NCBI GenBank assembly: GCA_050485645.1 | Contig: JBJHBT010000012.1 | Coordinates: forward strand, 40,928 to 104,927 | DNA length: 64,000 nt | Direction: 5' to 3' | Source of the DNA: JBJHBP01 sp050485645 | GTDB taxonomy: Bacteria > Pseudomonadota > Gammaproteobacteria > Steroidobacterales > Rariloculaceae | In this document: positions 9,257-18,105 of the stretch, piece by piece | Position numbering within the stretch: the first letter of the stretch is position 1 | How the letters are laid out: each line of letters opens with the position of its first letter | Notes under the pieces: generated by a model | The model's database searches: none | Told to the model about the DNA's origin: nothing | Seen by the model: the letters and a program-made list of their open reading frames with translations, nothing else | Made by a program: the position numbers and the translations under genes

Positions 9257-9339
9257 TCCCGAAGTCCGCTGACGCTGACGACCGCTTCCGGTGACATCCG
9301 CCGATCATCGGCACGGCACCGAACAGCAGAGCCGCTGAA

Positions 9340-10215
9340 TCAGGACAGGGTCGCTTCCAGTTCCTCGGTGACGCCGGCAAGCGTCGCCGCGATCTGTTCG
9401 ACATCGTCATTATCCAGGCCGAGCGCGGACAGTGCCGGACGCTGCAGCTGCTGCGCCTGCGGGTCGCGCACGAAGCCGATGTGCTGTTTGTGAGCCAGCA
9501 CATCGGCCAGATGCACCACACAGCGTTGCGGCAGGGTGGCCGCGGGGCCGGTGGCGGGATCATGGTGGGAGCCGATGGCATCGGCGATTGAATCGGGCAG
9601 TCGCCAGTTGCGTGCGAGGCTGTAGCCATAGTCGTGATGGCCCACTGCCAGGGCGCTGAGTTCACCGAGCAGCTCGACCAGTTGCGCATCGGCCGCTGCC
9701 GCGGACTCGCGCGCATGTGAAACCTGAAGTTCGATCACGAAGCCGATGTCGTGCAACAGGCCGGCCAGAAAGGCTTCGTCACCGTTGATCCTGCCCGACA
9801 CCGTCGCGGCCAGGCGCGCGGCGCCGGCAACCGCCAGCGAGTGTCGCCACAACGCCCGCGGAGAAGCTTCGCCGCGCCAGACCTTGCCGCGCAGCATGGC
9901 GCCGACACTGGTGGCGATGGCGATATTGCGGATTGCCGGTCCGCCGAGAACGATGACCGCGCGCTGTATCGTGCCGATGCGTCCGGCTGTGCCATAGAAC
10001 GCCGAGTTGACGACCTTGAGAATACGCAGGCACAGGGCGGGATCCGTCGATACAAGTTTTTCCAGTTCATGGCTGGTGTAATCGTGATCCTGCATCAGTT
10101 CGATGATGCGCAGCGTCACGTCCGGCAGCATGGCCACGCGCCGGACACGCCGGATCGCGCTGTCGGCCAGCTCCGCTCTGCGAGCGCCGTCGTTCGCGGA
10201 TACCGCATTCAGCAT
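9340..10215 (-). CDS. HDOD-domain signalling protein
   Basis: The 291-residue protein has an HDOD domain over most of its length: a helical LPALxxxV-like N-terminus (RRVAMLPDVTLRIIELMQD), DPALCLRILKVVNSAFYG, and an HD-like part (FLAGLLHDIGFVIELQ, VGHHDYGYSLARNWRLPDSI). HDOD proteins are thought to act in signal output, often near c-di-GMP enzymes. Here the start overlaps the end of the receiver-GGDEF-EAL gene, so they are translationally coupled. The HD metal residues are only partly kept, as is usual for HDOD. No enzymatic activity is implied. Confidence 0.85.
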   Translation of the reverse strand: MLNAVSANDGARRAELADSAIRRVRRVAMLPDVTLRIIELMQDHDYTSHELEKLVSTDPALCLRILKVVNSAFYGTAGRIGTIQRAVIVLGGPAIRNIAIATSVGAMLRGKVWRGEASPRALWRHSLAVAGAARLAATVSGRINGDEAFLAGLLHDIGFVIELQVSHARESAAAADAQLVELLGELSALAVGHHDYGYSLARNWRLPDSIADAIGSHHDPATGPAATLPQRCVVHLADVLAHKQHIGFVRDPQAQQLQRPALSALGLDNDDVEQIAATLAGVTEELEATLS

Positions 10216-11993
10216 CGGGCGCCGCCAGTCGGCAATGCCGCGAGCTGTCCGGCCGGTGAGCCGTTACACAGATTGAACAGTGCCCGCGCCGGTAGCGGTC
10301 GCGACAGGTAGAAGCCCTGCGCGTAGTCGCAGCCCAGCGCCTGCAGTGTGATCAGCTGGTCGCTGGACTCCACGCCCTCGGCGATGGTGTCGATGCCAAG
10401 GTCATGTGCCAGTTCGATGATGGCATTCAGCACCGCGACCAGATCCCGGCTGTTGCCGATGTCGGTAACGAAGGCCGGCGCGATCTTGGCGATGCTCAGC
10501 GGGAACTGACGCAGGCAGGCCAGCGACGAATAGCCGCTGCCGAAGTCGTCCATTGCGATACGCACACCCAGCTCCGCCAGTTCGCGCAGTGCATTGCGCG
10601 ATACGTCGGTGTCGCGCATCAGGCTGGCTTCGGGCACCTCGACGACCAGATCGGTCGGTTCAAGTCCGGAGTCGGCGAGGATGTCGGTGTAGCGTCGGGC
10701 GTTTTTCCGTGCCAGCAGCTGCTGCACGGCGATGTTGACGGCCAGTGTCGCGGGCGCGCGTTCTGCCAGCAGCATGCGCCAGTCCTTCATCTGCCGGCAC
10801 GCCTCGCCCAGCACCCATTCCCCGATAGGCACGATGAGGCCGGTGTCCTCGGCGACGGACATGAAAGCAGCCGGCGACAGCAGGCCGTAGTCCGGATGCT
10901 GCCAGCGCAGCAGTGCTTCCACCGATGTGATCTGTCCGCCGTGCAGCGAAAACACCGGCTGATAGACGAGCAGGAACTGTTCCCGGTCCAGCGCACGGTG
11001 CAGGTCGCGCTCCATGGACAGGCGCTGTCTGGCCACTTCGCGCATCCGGCCATCGAAGACCACGTGGTGCCCCTTGCCGGCAGCCTTGGCCGAATACATG
11101 GCCGTGTCCGCATCGCGCAGCAGTTCGTCCACTGAATCGTGACCCAGTTCGCTGGTGACGATGCCGACACTGGCGGTGGAGCATATTTCATGCCCGTCGA
11201 TGAGATGAGGCTTCTCGAACGCCGCCAGCAGCCGCTCGGTGACACGCGCCGCGTCCTCCGGTCTGCTCAGTCCGGTGAGCAGCACGACGAACTCGTCACC
11301 GCCCACCCGCGCGACGGTGGTCTGGTTGGTGGCGGTCTGACCGACGGTATCGTGCACGCGCAGATTGTTGCGGAACCGTAACGCGATTTCGCGCAGCAGT
11401 TTGTCACCGACATCGTGACCAAGACTGTCGTTGATGGCCTTGAAGCGGTCGAAGTCGAAGTAAAGCACCGCGAAGCAGAAGTCCGGCATGGCCTGACTCT
11501 GCTCGATGGCGCGGGTGATACGGTCTCCGAGCAGATGGCGATTCGGCAGACCCGTCAGGTTGTCGTGCAGAGCCTGCTGCTGAAGACGTTGCAGCAGACT
11601 CTGGGTCTTGATCGCGGCGCCGACCCTGGCGCGCACCTCGGCCGCGCAGAATGGCTTGCGGATGTAGTCGCAGGCGCCGAGTGTGAATGCCTCGGACACC
11701 GTGTTCGAATCGGCAGCCGACGTGACCATCATCACCGGAATACGTGCCGTGGCGGTGTCATCCTTGAGCTGTCGCAATACCGACAGGCCGTCCATGTCGG
11801 GCATCTGATAGTCGAGCAGGATCAGCGCCGGATCAGCACGCGTGGCAAGCTCCAGGCCTTCCTGCCCGGACGTGGCGCGCAGCAGCTCCAGCGGCAGCGA
11901 GCGCAGCTGTGCGGCGAGCAGGTCGTGTATCTGCGGTGTATCGTCGATGGCCAGTATGCGTTTCACAGCCGACTCCTTCTCCACTGCCGTCAT
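10209..11993 (-). CDS. Response regulator with GGDEF and EAL domains
   Basis: The 594-residue protein has a CheY-like receiver (phospho-acceptor Asp61, acidic pair Asp17-Asp18, Lys near 113), a GGDEF domain with intact GGDEF at 231-235, and an EAL domain with E-A-L at 359-361 and DDFGSG near 482. The GGDEF lacks the RxxD inhibitory site. In the EAL domain the usual K-I-D reads K-I-A (residues 503-505), removing a metal-site acid. It may therefore favour c-di-GMP synthesis, but that is inference. It is the middle gene of an HDOD-regulator-HDOD cluster. Confidence 0.93.
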   Translation of the reverse strand: MTAVEKESAVKRILAIDDTPQIHDLLAAQLRSLPLELLRATSGQEGLELATRADPALILLDYQMPDMDGLSVLRQLKDDTATARIPVMMVTSAADSNTVSEAFTLGACDYIRKPFCAAEVRARVGAAIKTQSLLQRLQQQALHDNLTGLPNRHLLGDRITRAIEQSQAMPDFCFAVLYFDFDRFKAINDSLGHDVGDKLLREIALRFRNNLRVHDTVGQTATNQTTVARVGGDEFVVLLTGLSRPEDAARVTERLLAAFEKPHLIDGHEICSTASVGIVTSELGHDSVDELLRDADTAMYSAKAAGKGHHVVFDGRMREVARQRLSMERDLHRALDREQFLLVYQPVFSLHGGQITSVEALLRWQHPDYGLLSPAAFMSVAEDTGLIVPIGEWVLGEACRQMKDWRMLLAERAPATLAVNIAVQQLLARKNARRYTDILADSGLEPTDLVVEVPEASLMRDTDVSRNALRELAELGVRIAMDDFGSGYSSLACLRQFPLSIAKIAPAFVTDIGNSRDLVAVLNAIIELAHDLGIDTIAEGVESSDQLITLQALGCDYAQGFYLSRPLPARALFNLCNGSPAGQLAALPTGGARC

Positions 11994-12096
11994 CGCCGCA
12001 ACTTCCCTGGCAACCAGACCGATCCCCGTGTCACGACACCCGGTGCCGTGTCACTACGCTTGTGGCACCAGCATCATCCGGCTGATGCCACGGCTG

Positions 12097-12942
12097 TCAT
12101 CCCAACCCCAGACTGTCGCGGAGTTCGTCGCGCTCGGCGATGAGACTGTCCAGCTTCGACCTCGCGATGCCCAGACGCTGAAGGTCGGGGCGGCCGTCCA
12201 GCAGCGCCAGTGTTTCGTCGGCAACCGGGGTGGAGATCCGCGACACCAGGATTCCCAGCGTCAGCACGTCGATCATCGGTTCGCGCTCTTCGACGTCGGG
12301 TTCGCACTGACGTTCTATCGCCGTCGCGGCGTCGTCCGGCAGGCGCCAGTACTCGGCGATGGCCTTGCCAACGCTCGGGTGCCAGGTGCGGATGAGTTCT
12401 TCCGCGGATTCGGCGTCGGCGAACAGTTCCGGATACTGCGGCGCCCTGCTGTAAAGGTAGATCACGCCGATGTTGTGCAGCAGGCCAACCACCAGTGATT
12501 CGTCCGCGGAAACCCTGCCGCTGCCGCGGGCGATCAGGTAGCACGATGCCGCGGTGCGGGCGGCATCGGCCCACGCCGGCCGCAGCAGATGTTCAACCTG
12601 GCGGTACTCCTCGCGCTCGCGCAGCTGGCGCATCGCGAATGTCATTGTGGCGGACTGCACGGCGCTGGCACCCAGACGCGAGATGGCGGCTGAGATGTCC
12701 GTCGTTGGTTTGCCGTTGCGTCGGAAGGTGAAGGAGTTGGCCATGGTCAGTATGGTGCCGACAAGGGCCGGTTCACTGCGCAGCACCCGGGCGAGCCTGT
12801 CGATGGAATAGTCCGGGTCCGCGAGTGCACTGCGAATGTTCATGACCGATTCTGAAAGCGCGGGCAGATGCAGATCGCCCGCAGACAACTCGTCCGCCAG
12901 CCCCTGGACCAGCGAGTAGGCATCAGCTTGATTGACAGACAC
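12097..12942 (-). CDS. HDOD-domain signalling protein
   Basis: This 281-residue protein has the HDOD fold: LHLPALSESVMNIRSALADP, then EPALVGTILTMANS, then VVGLLHNIGVIYLYS and AEYWRLPDDAATAI. It resembles the HDOD protein two genes downstream but is clearly divergent. In place of the HD pair it has H-N, so it is not a phosphodiesterase. It lies 103 bases upstream of the receiver-GGDEF-EAL gene on the same strand and is probably the first gene of that operon. Targets are unknown. Confidence 0.85.
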   Translation of the reverse strand: MSVNQADAYSLVQGLADELSAGDLHLPALSESVMNIRSALADPDYSIDRLARVLRSEPALVGTILTMANSFTFRRNGKPTTDISAAISRLGASAVQSATMTFAMRQLREREEYRQVEHLLRPAWADAARTAASCYLIARGSGRVSADESLVVGLLHNIGVIYLYSRAPQYPELFADAESAEELIRTWHPSVGKAIAEYWRLPDDAATAIERQCEPDVEEREPMIDVLTLGILVSRISTPVADETLALLDGRPDLQRLGIARSKLDSLIAERDELRDSLGLG

Positions 12943-13002
12943 GGGATCTCCTGTTCGAAGGCGGCACGGCGCCGTGGTCTCGGTCCCGTTATCGGCCGAT
13001 TC

Positions 13003-13050
13003 AGCGCGGCCTTTAGCGCGGCCTTTAGCGCGGCCTTTAGCGCGGCCCTT
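13003..13050. repeat. Intergenic 12-bp tandem repeat (4 copies)
   Basis: Four units of AGCGCGGCCTTT (the last reads AGCGCGGCCCTT) lie back to back between the HDOD gene and the DUF1015 gene. The 187-base gap (12943-13129) contains nothing else I can assign. The repeat sits in the presumed upstream region of the HDOD operon. Confidence 0.9.
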
Positions 13051-13129
13051 AGCGCGACATGGCGCCGCGGACCAGGTTCAGCGCGAACGAAGCTGCGGAC
13101 GCCGGTTCGCCGCGCGCCGGGTGGATCAT

Positions 13130-14359
13130 CTAGCCGATCCGGTGCGACAACAGGCCATCGACGAGCTTGGGTTCGAACCAGGTGGATTTCGGCGGCATCG
13201 CAAGCCCGGCGTCGGCCACGGCCATCAGCTGGTCCATGCGCGTGGCGAACATCGAGAACGCGACGGCCGCCCGCCCGCCGTCCACGCGTCGCTCCAGCTC
13301 CGACAGACCGCGTATGCCGCCGACGAAGTCGATGCGAGCATCGGTGCGCGGGTTGTCTATGCCCAGCACCGGTCGCAGCAGCAGTTCCTGAAGCAGGCTC
13401 ACGTCCAGACTTGCCACCGGATCGTTCCGCGGCCGTGTCTTCGGTGGCAGTGTCAGACGGTACCAGCGATCGGCCATGTACATGCCGAAGGTGCCCGGCT
13501 GGTCGGGCGCCACGGCTGCGGATTCCGGGTGAACGTGAAACTCGCCGGCAATGCGCGTCAGCAGCTGATCGGGCGACAGGCCGTTGAGATCACGCACCAC
13601 GCGGTTGTAGTCGAGTATGCGCATCTGGTCGTCGGGGAACGCGACGACGAGAAAGTATTCGCTGTCACCGCCGCGCTCGCGTGCGACGCGCGCGGCCGCC
13701 GCGGCGCGATGATGGCCGTCGGCGATGTAGATCGCCTCATGGCGATCCAGCGCATCCTGCAGGGCCTGCATGTTTGCCGCATCGCTGATGCGCCAGATCC
13801 GGTGCCGCACATCGTTCGGGCCGATGGCGTCGAGCAGCGGTGCCGACGCCGTGGTTTCGGCCAGCGGCTGATCCAGAGCCGGATCGGCCCGGTAGGCACA
13901 CAGCACGGGGCCGGTCTGCGCGTTCAGCGCCAGAATGTTGCGTACCCGGTCGTTTTCCTTGTTTGGCCGCGTGAATTCGTGTTTGCGGACGCGGTTCGCG
14001 TCGTAGGCCTGCGTGGACGCGGTGAAGGCGATGCCGGTTTGCACATGATCGCCGTCGTTCATGCGGTACACGTAGAAGCACGGGGATGCTTCGCGCACAA
14101 GTACGCGCTGTTCGATCATGCGCTGCAGCTGCGCGGCGCCGGCCGCATATACCTGATCTGAATAGGGATCGACGCCGTCAGGCAGGTCGATTTCCGGTCG
14201 TGAGATATGCAGGAACGACCATGGACGGTTCGCGGCCAGACCGCGCGCTTCGGCAGTGTCGATCACGTCGTAGGGCGGTGCAATGACATCCGCGGCCTGG
14301 GCGGCGTCGGGCCTGAGCGCGGCGAACGGCCGCGCAAGCGGTTGGTGTTTCTGGTTCAT
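13130..14359 (-). CDS. DUF1015 family protein
   Basis: From ATG 14359 the product is 409 residues, the usual DUF1015 length. The opening RPFAALRPDAAQAADVIAPPYDVID and the block YIADGHHRAAAAA are family hallmarks. The family is widespread, often beside serine-biosynthesis genes, and has no firmly known activity; the DGHHR motif suggests a nucleotide or phosphate site. A TATAAT hexamer ends six bases before the start codon, so the transcript could be leaderless. The neighbour on the other side (MaoC-like) is divergent. Confidence 0.9.
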   Translation of the reverse strand: MNQKHQPLARPFAALRPDAAQAADVIAPPYDVIDTAEARGLAANRPWSFLHISRPEIDLPDGVDPYSDQVYAAGAAQLQRMIEQRVLVREASPCFYVYRMNDGDHVQTGIAFTASTQAYDANRVRKHEFTRPNKENDRVRNILALNAQTGPVLCAYRADPALDQPLAETTASAPLLDAIGPNDVRHRIWRISDAANMQALQDALDRHEAIYIADGHHRAAAAARVARERGGDSEYFLVVAFPDDQMRILDYNRVVRDLNGLSPDQLLTRIAGEFHVHPESAAVAPDQPGTFGMYMADRWYRLTLPPKTRPRNDPVASLDVSLLQELLLRPVLGIDNPRTDARIDFVGGIRGLSELERRVDGGRAAVAFSMFATRMDQLMAVADAGLAMPPKSTWFEPKLVDGLLSHRIG

Positions 14360-14365
14360 CGCGCC

Positions 14366-14371
14366 ATTATA
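14366..14371 (-). promoter_or_regulatory. Candidate -10 box (TATAAT) for DUF1015 gene
   Basis: On the minus strand TATAAT ends six bases before the DUF1015 ATG. Transcription starting about seven bases downstream would begin at or next to the start codon, and no Shine-Dalgarno sequence is visible. The matching -35 is poor (CAACGA or similar at 16-17 bases). Confidence 0.4.
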
Positions 14372-14446
14372 AGGGTACACAGGGCACTTCGTTGGGTGTG
14401 CTCCGCCCGTAGACAGACCATCAGCACGATGTCAGGAGAATGCGCG

Positions 14447-14908
14447 ATGCAGCGAACCGTTACGCGAGAGCAGCTGGATGCGTTGACCGGCCAGCGGCTG
14501 GGCGTGTCTGATTGGCTGGAAGTCGATCAGAAGCGCATCAACGAATTCGCCGATGTCACCGACGATCATCAGTACATCCATGTCGACGCCGAGCGCGCAC
14601 GGCAGTCGCCGTTCGGTACGACCATTGCGCATGGGTTGCTCACGCTGTCACTGATCGTGCGGCTGTGCCTGCCACTGGTGCCGCGACTCGATACGATGAC
14701 CATGGTGCTGAACTACGGCTTCGACAGGGTGCGGTTTCCTGCGCCGCTGAAGTGCGGCAGCCGCATTCGCGCCGTCGTGGATCTGGATTCGGTGGAGCAG
14801 CGTCAGCCCGGACAGGTTCTGATCCGCCTTGGCGTCGTTGTCGAGATCGAGCATGAGTCCAGACCAGCCCTGGCCGCTGAGTGGCTGGCACTGCAGCTGA
14901 CCGGCTGA
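14447..14908 (+). CDS. MaoC-like (R)-hydratase / dehydratase family protein
   Basis: From ATG 14447 (preceded by AGGAGA) the product is 153 residues. It is a hot-dog-fold MaoC/NodN-like protein: DWLEVDQKRINEFADVTDDHQYIHVDAERA and the catalytic block FGTTIAHGLLTLSLIV, containing the hydratase Asp and His. Such proteins hydrate enoyl-CoA or related thioesters. The precise substrate is unknown and no fatty-acid gene is adjacent. It is divergent from the DUF1015 gene and followed by a strong inverted repeat. Confidence 0.85.
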   Translation: MQRTVTREQLDALTGQRLGVSDWLEVDQKRINEFADVTDDHQYIHVDAERARQSPFGTTIAHGLLTLSLIVRLCLPLVPRLDTMTMVLNYGFDRVRFPAPLKCGSRIRAVVDLDSVEQRQPGQVLIRLGVVVEIEHESRPALAAEWLALQLTG

Positions 14909-14937
14909 GCTTTCCGTGCCGCACACGTTTGCTGTTG

Positions 14938-14963
14938 CCGGCCACCACCCGGGCGGTGGCCGG
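14938..14963 (+). terminator. Hairpin after the MaoC-like gene (no U-tract)
   Basis: CCGGCCACC at 14938-14946 pairs perfectly with GGTGGCCGG at 14955-14963 around an 8-base loop that is itself palindromic. It lies 29 bases after the stop codon. There is no following T run, so it is only a possible terminator or RNA-stabilising structure. Confidence 0.45.
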
Positions 14964-15079
14964 GACGTGTACTGAGTCCGCAAATCGGCCGTGCCGGCGT
15001 GACAGGGCTCACAGCCGTGGCCACTTGCCTGCGTCACAATCACCAAGTTCAGGATGGTTCTCTTCTGGTTAAGGTCGCA

Positions 15080-16486
15080 GTGGTGTTGCAGGACGACGAT
15101 TTTCTCTCGACGGCCGGTTCGGATACCGGCAACAGGACTCGTGCCAGTGCGAGCCTGCGGTTCATGGAGCACTATCTGCGAGGAGACGGTGGGCGAGGAG
15201 ACGGTGGGCGAGAAGACGGTGCGCGAGGCGAGGGCGGCAACCGTCTGACCGGGCTCCTCCTCGGTCAGCTGGACGCGTTCAATCGCATCAGCACCACGTT
15301 CGGCCACGATGCCTCCAGCGCCTTCTGCGCACGCTATACCACCGGACTTCGAGACCTGCTGCCCGAAGGCACGCCGGTAATACGCCTGTCGGAACGCCGG
15401 TTCGCGATCCTGCTGCGACTGGACAGTGTCTCGGCGGTCGTCGATGTGGCCGCCGGCCTGGCGGATCGCAGTCAGCCATACATGGAACACGGCGACGATC
15501 GCTTCATCGTCGACCTGACCCTCGGTATCGCCGTGTACCCGACGCATGCCGACGATGCGGCCACTCTGTTCAGGCGTGCCGAACTGGCGCTCAAGGAGGC
15601 CCGCGACCAGGAACTGACGTTCGACATGTATCAGCCGGAGTCGACACAGCAGCACGCCGCGCTGTGGAAGCTGGAAAGCGACCTGGACAGCGCGGTGCGC
15701 GAGGGACAGCTGGAGGTTTTCTATCAGCCGCAGCTGGAGCTCGGGCGTCCCCATGTCGGGGGACTCGAGGCGCTGGTGAGATGGCGACGCAGGTCCGGCC
15801 AGTTCGTGCCGCCGGAGGAATTCATTCCGATCGCCGAACGCGGTGGCAGCATCGTGCCGATCACCTGGTTCGTGTTCGACTCGGTGGCCGCGCACGCGGC
15901 CTCCTGGGCGGCCCTGCCGAAACCGTTAAATGTGGCGGTGAACCTTTCACCGTCGGTGCTCGGCCATCGCGAGCTGGATTCGCGGCTCGACCGGCTGCGG
16001 CGGACGCTGGCAGGCCACGGGATCGGTCTGTCGGTGGAGATTACCGAAGACAGCCTGGTGCAGAACTCGGAAGCCACTCCGGCGAGCCTGAAACGACTGC
16101 GCGATGCCGGGATCGGACTTGCGATCGACGATTTCGGCAAGGGTTACTCGTCACTTACCTACCTCAAACAGATACCGGCGACAGAGATCAAGATCGACCG
16201 ACACTTCGTGTCGTCGATCGCGAAAGACGACACGGACAGGGAGATCGTGCGCAGTGTGGTCGATCTGGCACATGCATTGAACATGCGCGTCGTTGCCGAG
16301 GGCGTGGACAGCAGTGACAACCTTGAAGTCGTCACCCGTCTGGGGTGTGAGGTGGCACAGGGGTTCTTCATCGCCCGTCCGATGCGGGCGGATCTCGTGT
16401 ACGACTGGATCAACAGCCACGCGGTGGCGACCAGGAGCCTCGAAGCGAAAACGCGCGCCGCGGCTGCGTTGCGTCCCGACACCTAG
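15080..16486 (+). CDS. EAL-domain c-di-GMP phosphodiesterase with degenerate GGDEF
   Basis: The C-terminal EAL domain is complete: L-E-A-L-V-R-W, EITED, DDFGKGYSSL, K-I-D and EGV are all present, so it probably hydrolyses c-di-GMP. The preceding GGDEF domain reads S-E-R-R-F at the active site (residues 104-108), so it cannot make c-di-GMP and may be a regulatory module. GTG 15080, five bases after AAGG, is my preferred start (468 residues). The frame is open back to GTG 14999, which lacks a ribosome site. A 15-bp repeat lies near the N-terminus. Confidence 0.85.
   Translation: MVLQDDDFLSTAGSDTGNRTRASASLRFMEHYLRGDGGRGDGGREDGARGEGGNRLTGLLLGQLDAFNRISTTFGHDASSAFCARYTTGLRDLLPEGTPVIRLSERRFAILLRLDSVSAVVDVAAGLADRSQPYMEHGDDRFIVDLTLGIAVYPTHADDAATLFRRAELALKEARDQELTFDMYQPESTQQHAALWKLESDLDSAVREGQLEVFYQPQLELGRPHVGGLEALVRWRRRSGQFVPPEEFIPIAERGGSIVPITWFVFDSVAAHAASWAALPKPLNVAVNLSPSVLGHRELDSRLDRLRRTLAGHGIGLSVEITEDSLVQNSEATPASLKRLRDAGIGLAIDDFGKGYSSLTYLKQIPATEIKIDRHFVSSIAKDDTDREIVRSVVDLAHALNMRVVAEGVDSSDNLEVVTRLGCEVAQGFFIARPMRADLVYDWINSHAVATRSLEAKTRAAAALRPDT
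15178..15237 (+). repeat. 15-bp in-frame tandem repeat in the EAL gene
   Basis: Two perfect units of GCGAGGAGACGGTGG (15178-15192 and 15193-15207) are followed by two diverged units. They encode an Arg-Gly-Asp/Glu-rich stretch between the short N-terminus and the degenerate GGDEF domain. Confidence 0.85.
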
Positions 16487-16510
16487 CCGTTCGCCGCGTC
16501 CGCTGCGCGT

Positions 16511-17857
16511 CTATGGCATCGGCAGGAAACTCGACGCTATCGCGAAGTAGATCAGCACACCGGCGATGTCGGCTATGGATGTGATCAGCGGCGCGCTGGC
16601 GGTGGCGGGATCGAAGCCCAGCCGCGTGAGTATGAATGGCAGGGTCATGCCGATCGTACTGCCGGTGATGACGATAAGTATCATTGCCGACGAAACGACC
16701 AGCGCGATCTCGGGTCCACCACGCACCACGCCGATCAGTGACACGGCCAGCGCCATCGACAGCCCCAGCAGCGCGGCCACGAACAGTTCGCGGCCGATCA
16801 GGCTGCCCCAGTCCTTCATCTGTACATCGCCGGTGGCCAATGCGCGCACCATCAGTGTCGCCGACTGTGAGCCGGCATTGCCGCCGGATGCGATCAGAAT
16901 CGGCAGGAAGAACAGCAGCGCCAGGTAGGCGGCGATCGTCTCCTCGTACGCCGCGATGCCGGCGCCGGAAAAAATATTGCCGAACACCAGAACAACGAGC
17001 CAGACGATGCGCGCGCGATACAGCATGAACACACCGGCGTCGCGCACATTCGTTACCAGTTTGGAAACGGTACCGGCTTTCTGGAAGTCTTCCGTCGCTT
17101 CTTCCTGGAGGACGTCCAGCGCGTCGTCGTGCGTGACGATGCCGACAAGGCGGTTCTCGCTGTCGACAACCGGAATGGCCAGTACGTCGTACTTGGCGAT
17201 CTTGCCGGCCACGTCTTCCTGGTCGTCGTCGACGTGCACGGCAATGGGATTGCGTTCCATCAGTCGACCGACCGTTGCCTTGGACGGGGCGAGTATCAGG
17301 TCCTGAAGGCGAACCGACCCGATCAGCCGCCGTTCGTCATCGATCACATAGGCGCGGTAGATCGTTTCCTTGTCCGGTGCCTCGCGCCGCAGTTTTTCGA
17401 TGGCTTCCGCGGCGGTCTGAGGCTGGGCCACGGTTGCGTAGTCCGAGGTCATGATCGCGCCGGCGGTATCTTCCTCGTACGACGACAGGCGGCGTATGTC
17501 CTCGCGCTCCGCCTGGGCCAGCGCCGGCAGCAACGCCTCCCTCTGTTCGCCGGACAGTTCGTTCAGCAGGTCGGCGCGTTCGTCGGAATTCATTTCTGTG
17601 ACGATGCGGGCAAGCTCCGCACGGGTCAGCACCGTGGCCGCGTCCACCTGATTGTCTGGTTCCAGGTAACCGAATACACCGGCCTTGCGCCGGTCCGGCA
17701 GCAGCCGCAGGACCTCAGCGGTTTCCTCAGGCGTCATTTCGGCAATGCACGCGGCGATGTCCGCGGCATGCACCTCGCTCAATGCCAGCCGTATGCCTTC
17801 GAGATTGTTCTGTTGCAGGCGTTCGCGCAGTGCTTCGGTGGAGATGTTGGCGGTCAT
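16511..17857 (-). CDS. mgtE: MgtE magnesium transporter
   Basis: From ATG 17857 (AAGGAAG upstream) the product is 448 residues. The order is the MgtE N domain (to about residue 125), a CBS pair (about 130-255, with AYVIDDERRLIGSVRLQDL and VVDSENRLVGIVTHDDALD) and five membrane helices including the pore block SGGNAGSQSATLMVRALATGD. MgtE is a Mg2+ channel gated by Mg2+ binding to the N and CBS domains. The gene stands alone. I saw no Mg2+ riboswitch in its 248-base upstream gap. Confidence 0.95.
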   Translation of the reverse strand: MTANISTEALRERLQQNNLEGIRLALSEVHAADIAACIAEMTPEETAEVLRLLPDRRKAGVFGYLEPDNQVDAATVLTRAELARIVTEMNSDERADLLNELSGEQREALLPALAQAEREDIRRLSSYEEDTAGAIMTSDYATVAQPQTAAEAIEKLRREAPDKETIYRAYVIDDERRLIGSVRLQDLILAPSKATVGRLMERNPIAVHVDDDQEDVAGKIAKYDVLAIPVVDSENRLVGIVTHDDALDVLQEEATEDFQKAGTVSKLVTNVRDAGVFMLYRARIVWLVVLVFGNIFSGAGIAAYEETIAAYLALLFFLPILIASGGNAGSQSATLMVRALATGDVQMKDWGSLIGRELFVAALLGLSMALAVSLIGVVRGGPEIALVVSSAMILIVITGSTIGMTLPFILTRLGFDPATASAPLITSIADIAGVLIYFAIASSFLPMP

Positions 17858-18105
17858 GGCAGAACTTCCTTGCAAGGGATCCGGGGACGTAGCCGGTTAC
17901 GGGCGGCGCGGGCCGGTGACAGGCATCGTCCCGCAGGCGGGAGTGGCCGTACCTGTCGCGGAGCGCGAAGTTGGCCTGGGGCCGGACGCTGCGGATGCCC
18001 GGTCCGCCTGCCAGGTCGACGGCGAGCAGTTTACGTCAGAACCTCGGCGCGATGCATCGTGCAATAATGGCCAAATCGACCGCAGCTTTTCCGGAGTCAA
18101 CTCAC

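Noticed and set aside
12868..13587. + strand open frame containing repeating Phe-Ser-Ala-Ala
   Set aside because: The repeat is just the intergenic 12-bp minisatellite read in frame; the rest is antisense to the HDOD and DUF1015 genes.
17858..18105. Magnesium riboswitch upstream of mgtE
   Set aside because: The gap is GC-rich with some short inverted repeats, but I could not recognise M-box conserved blocks.
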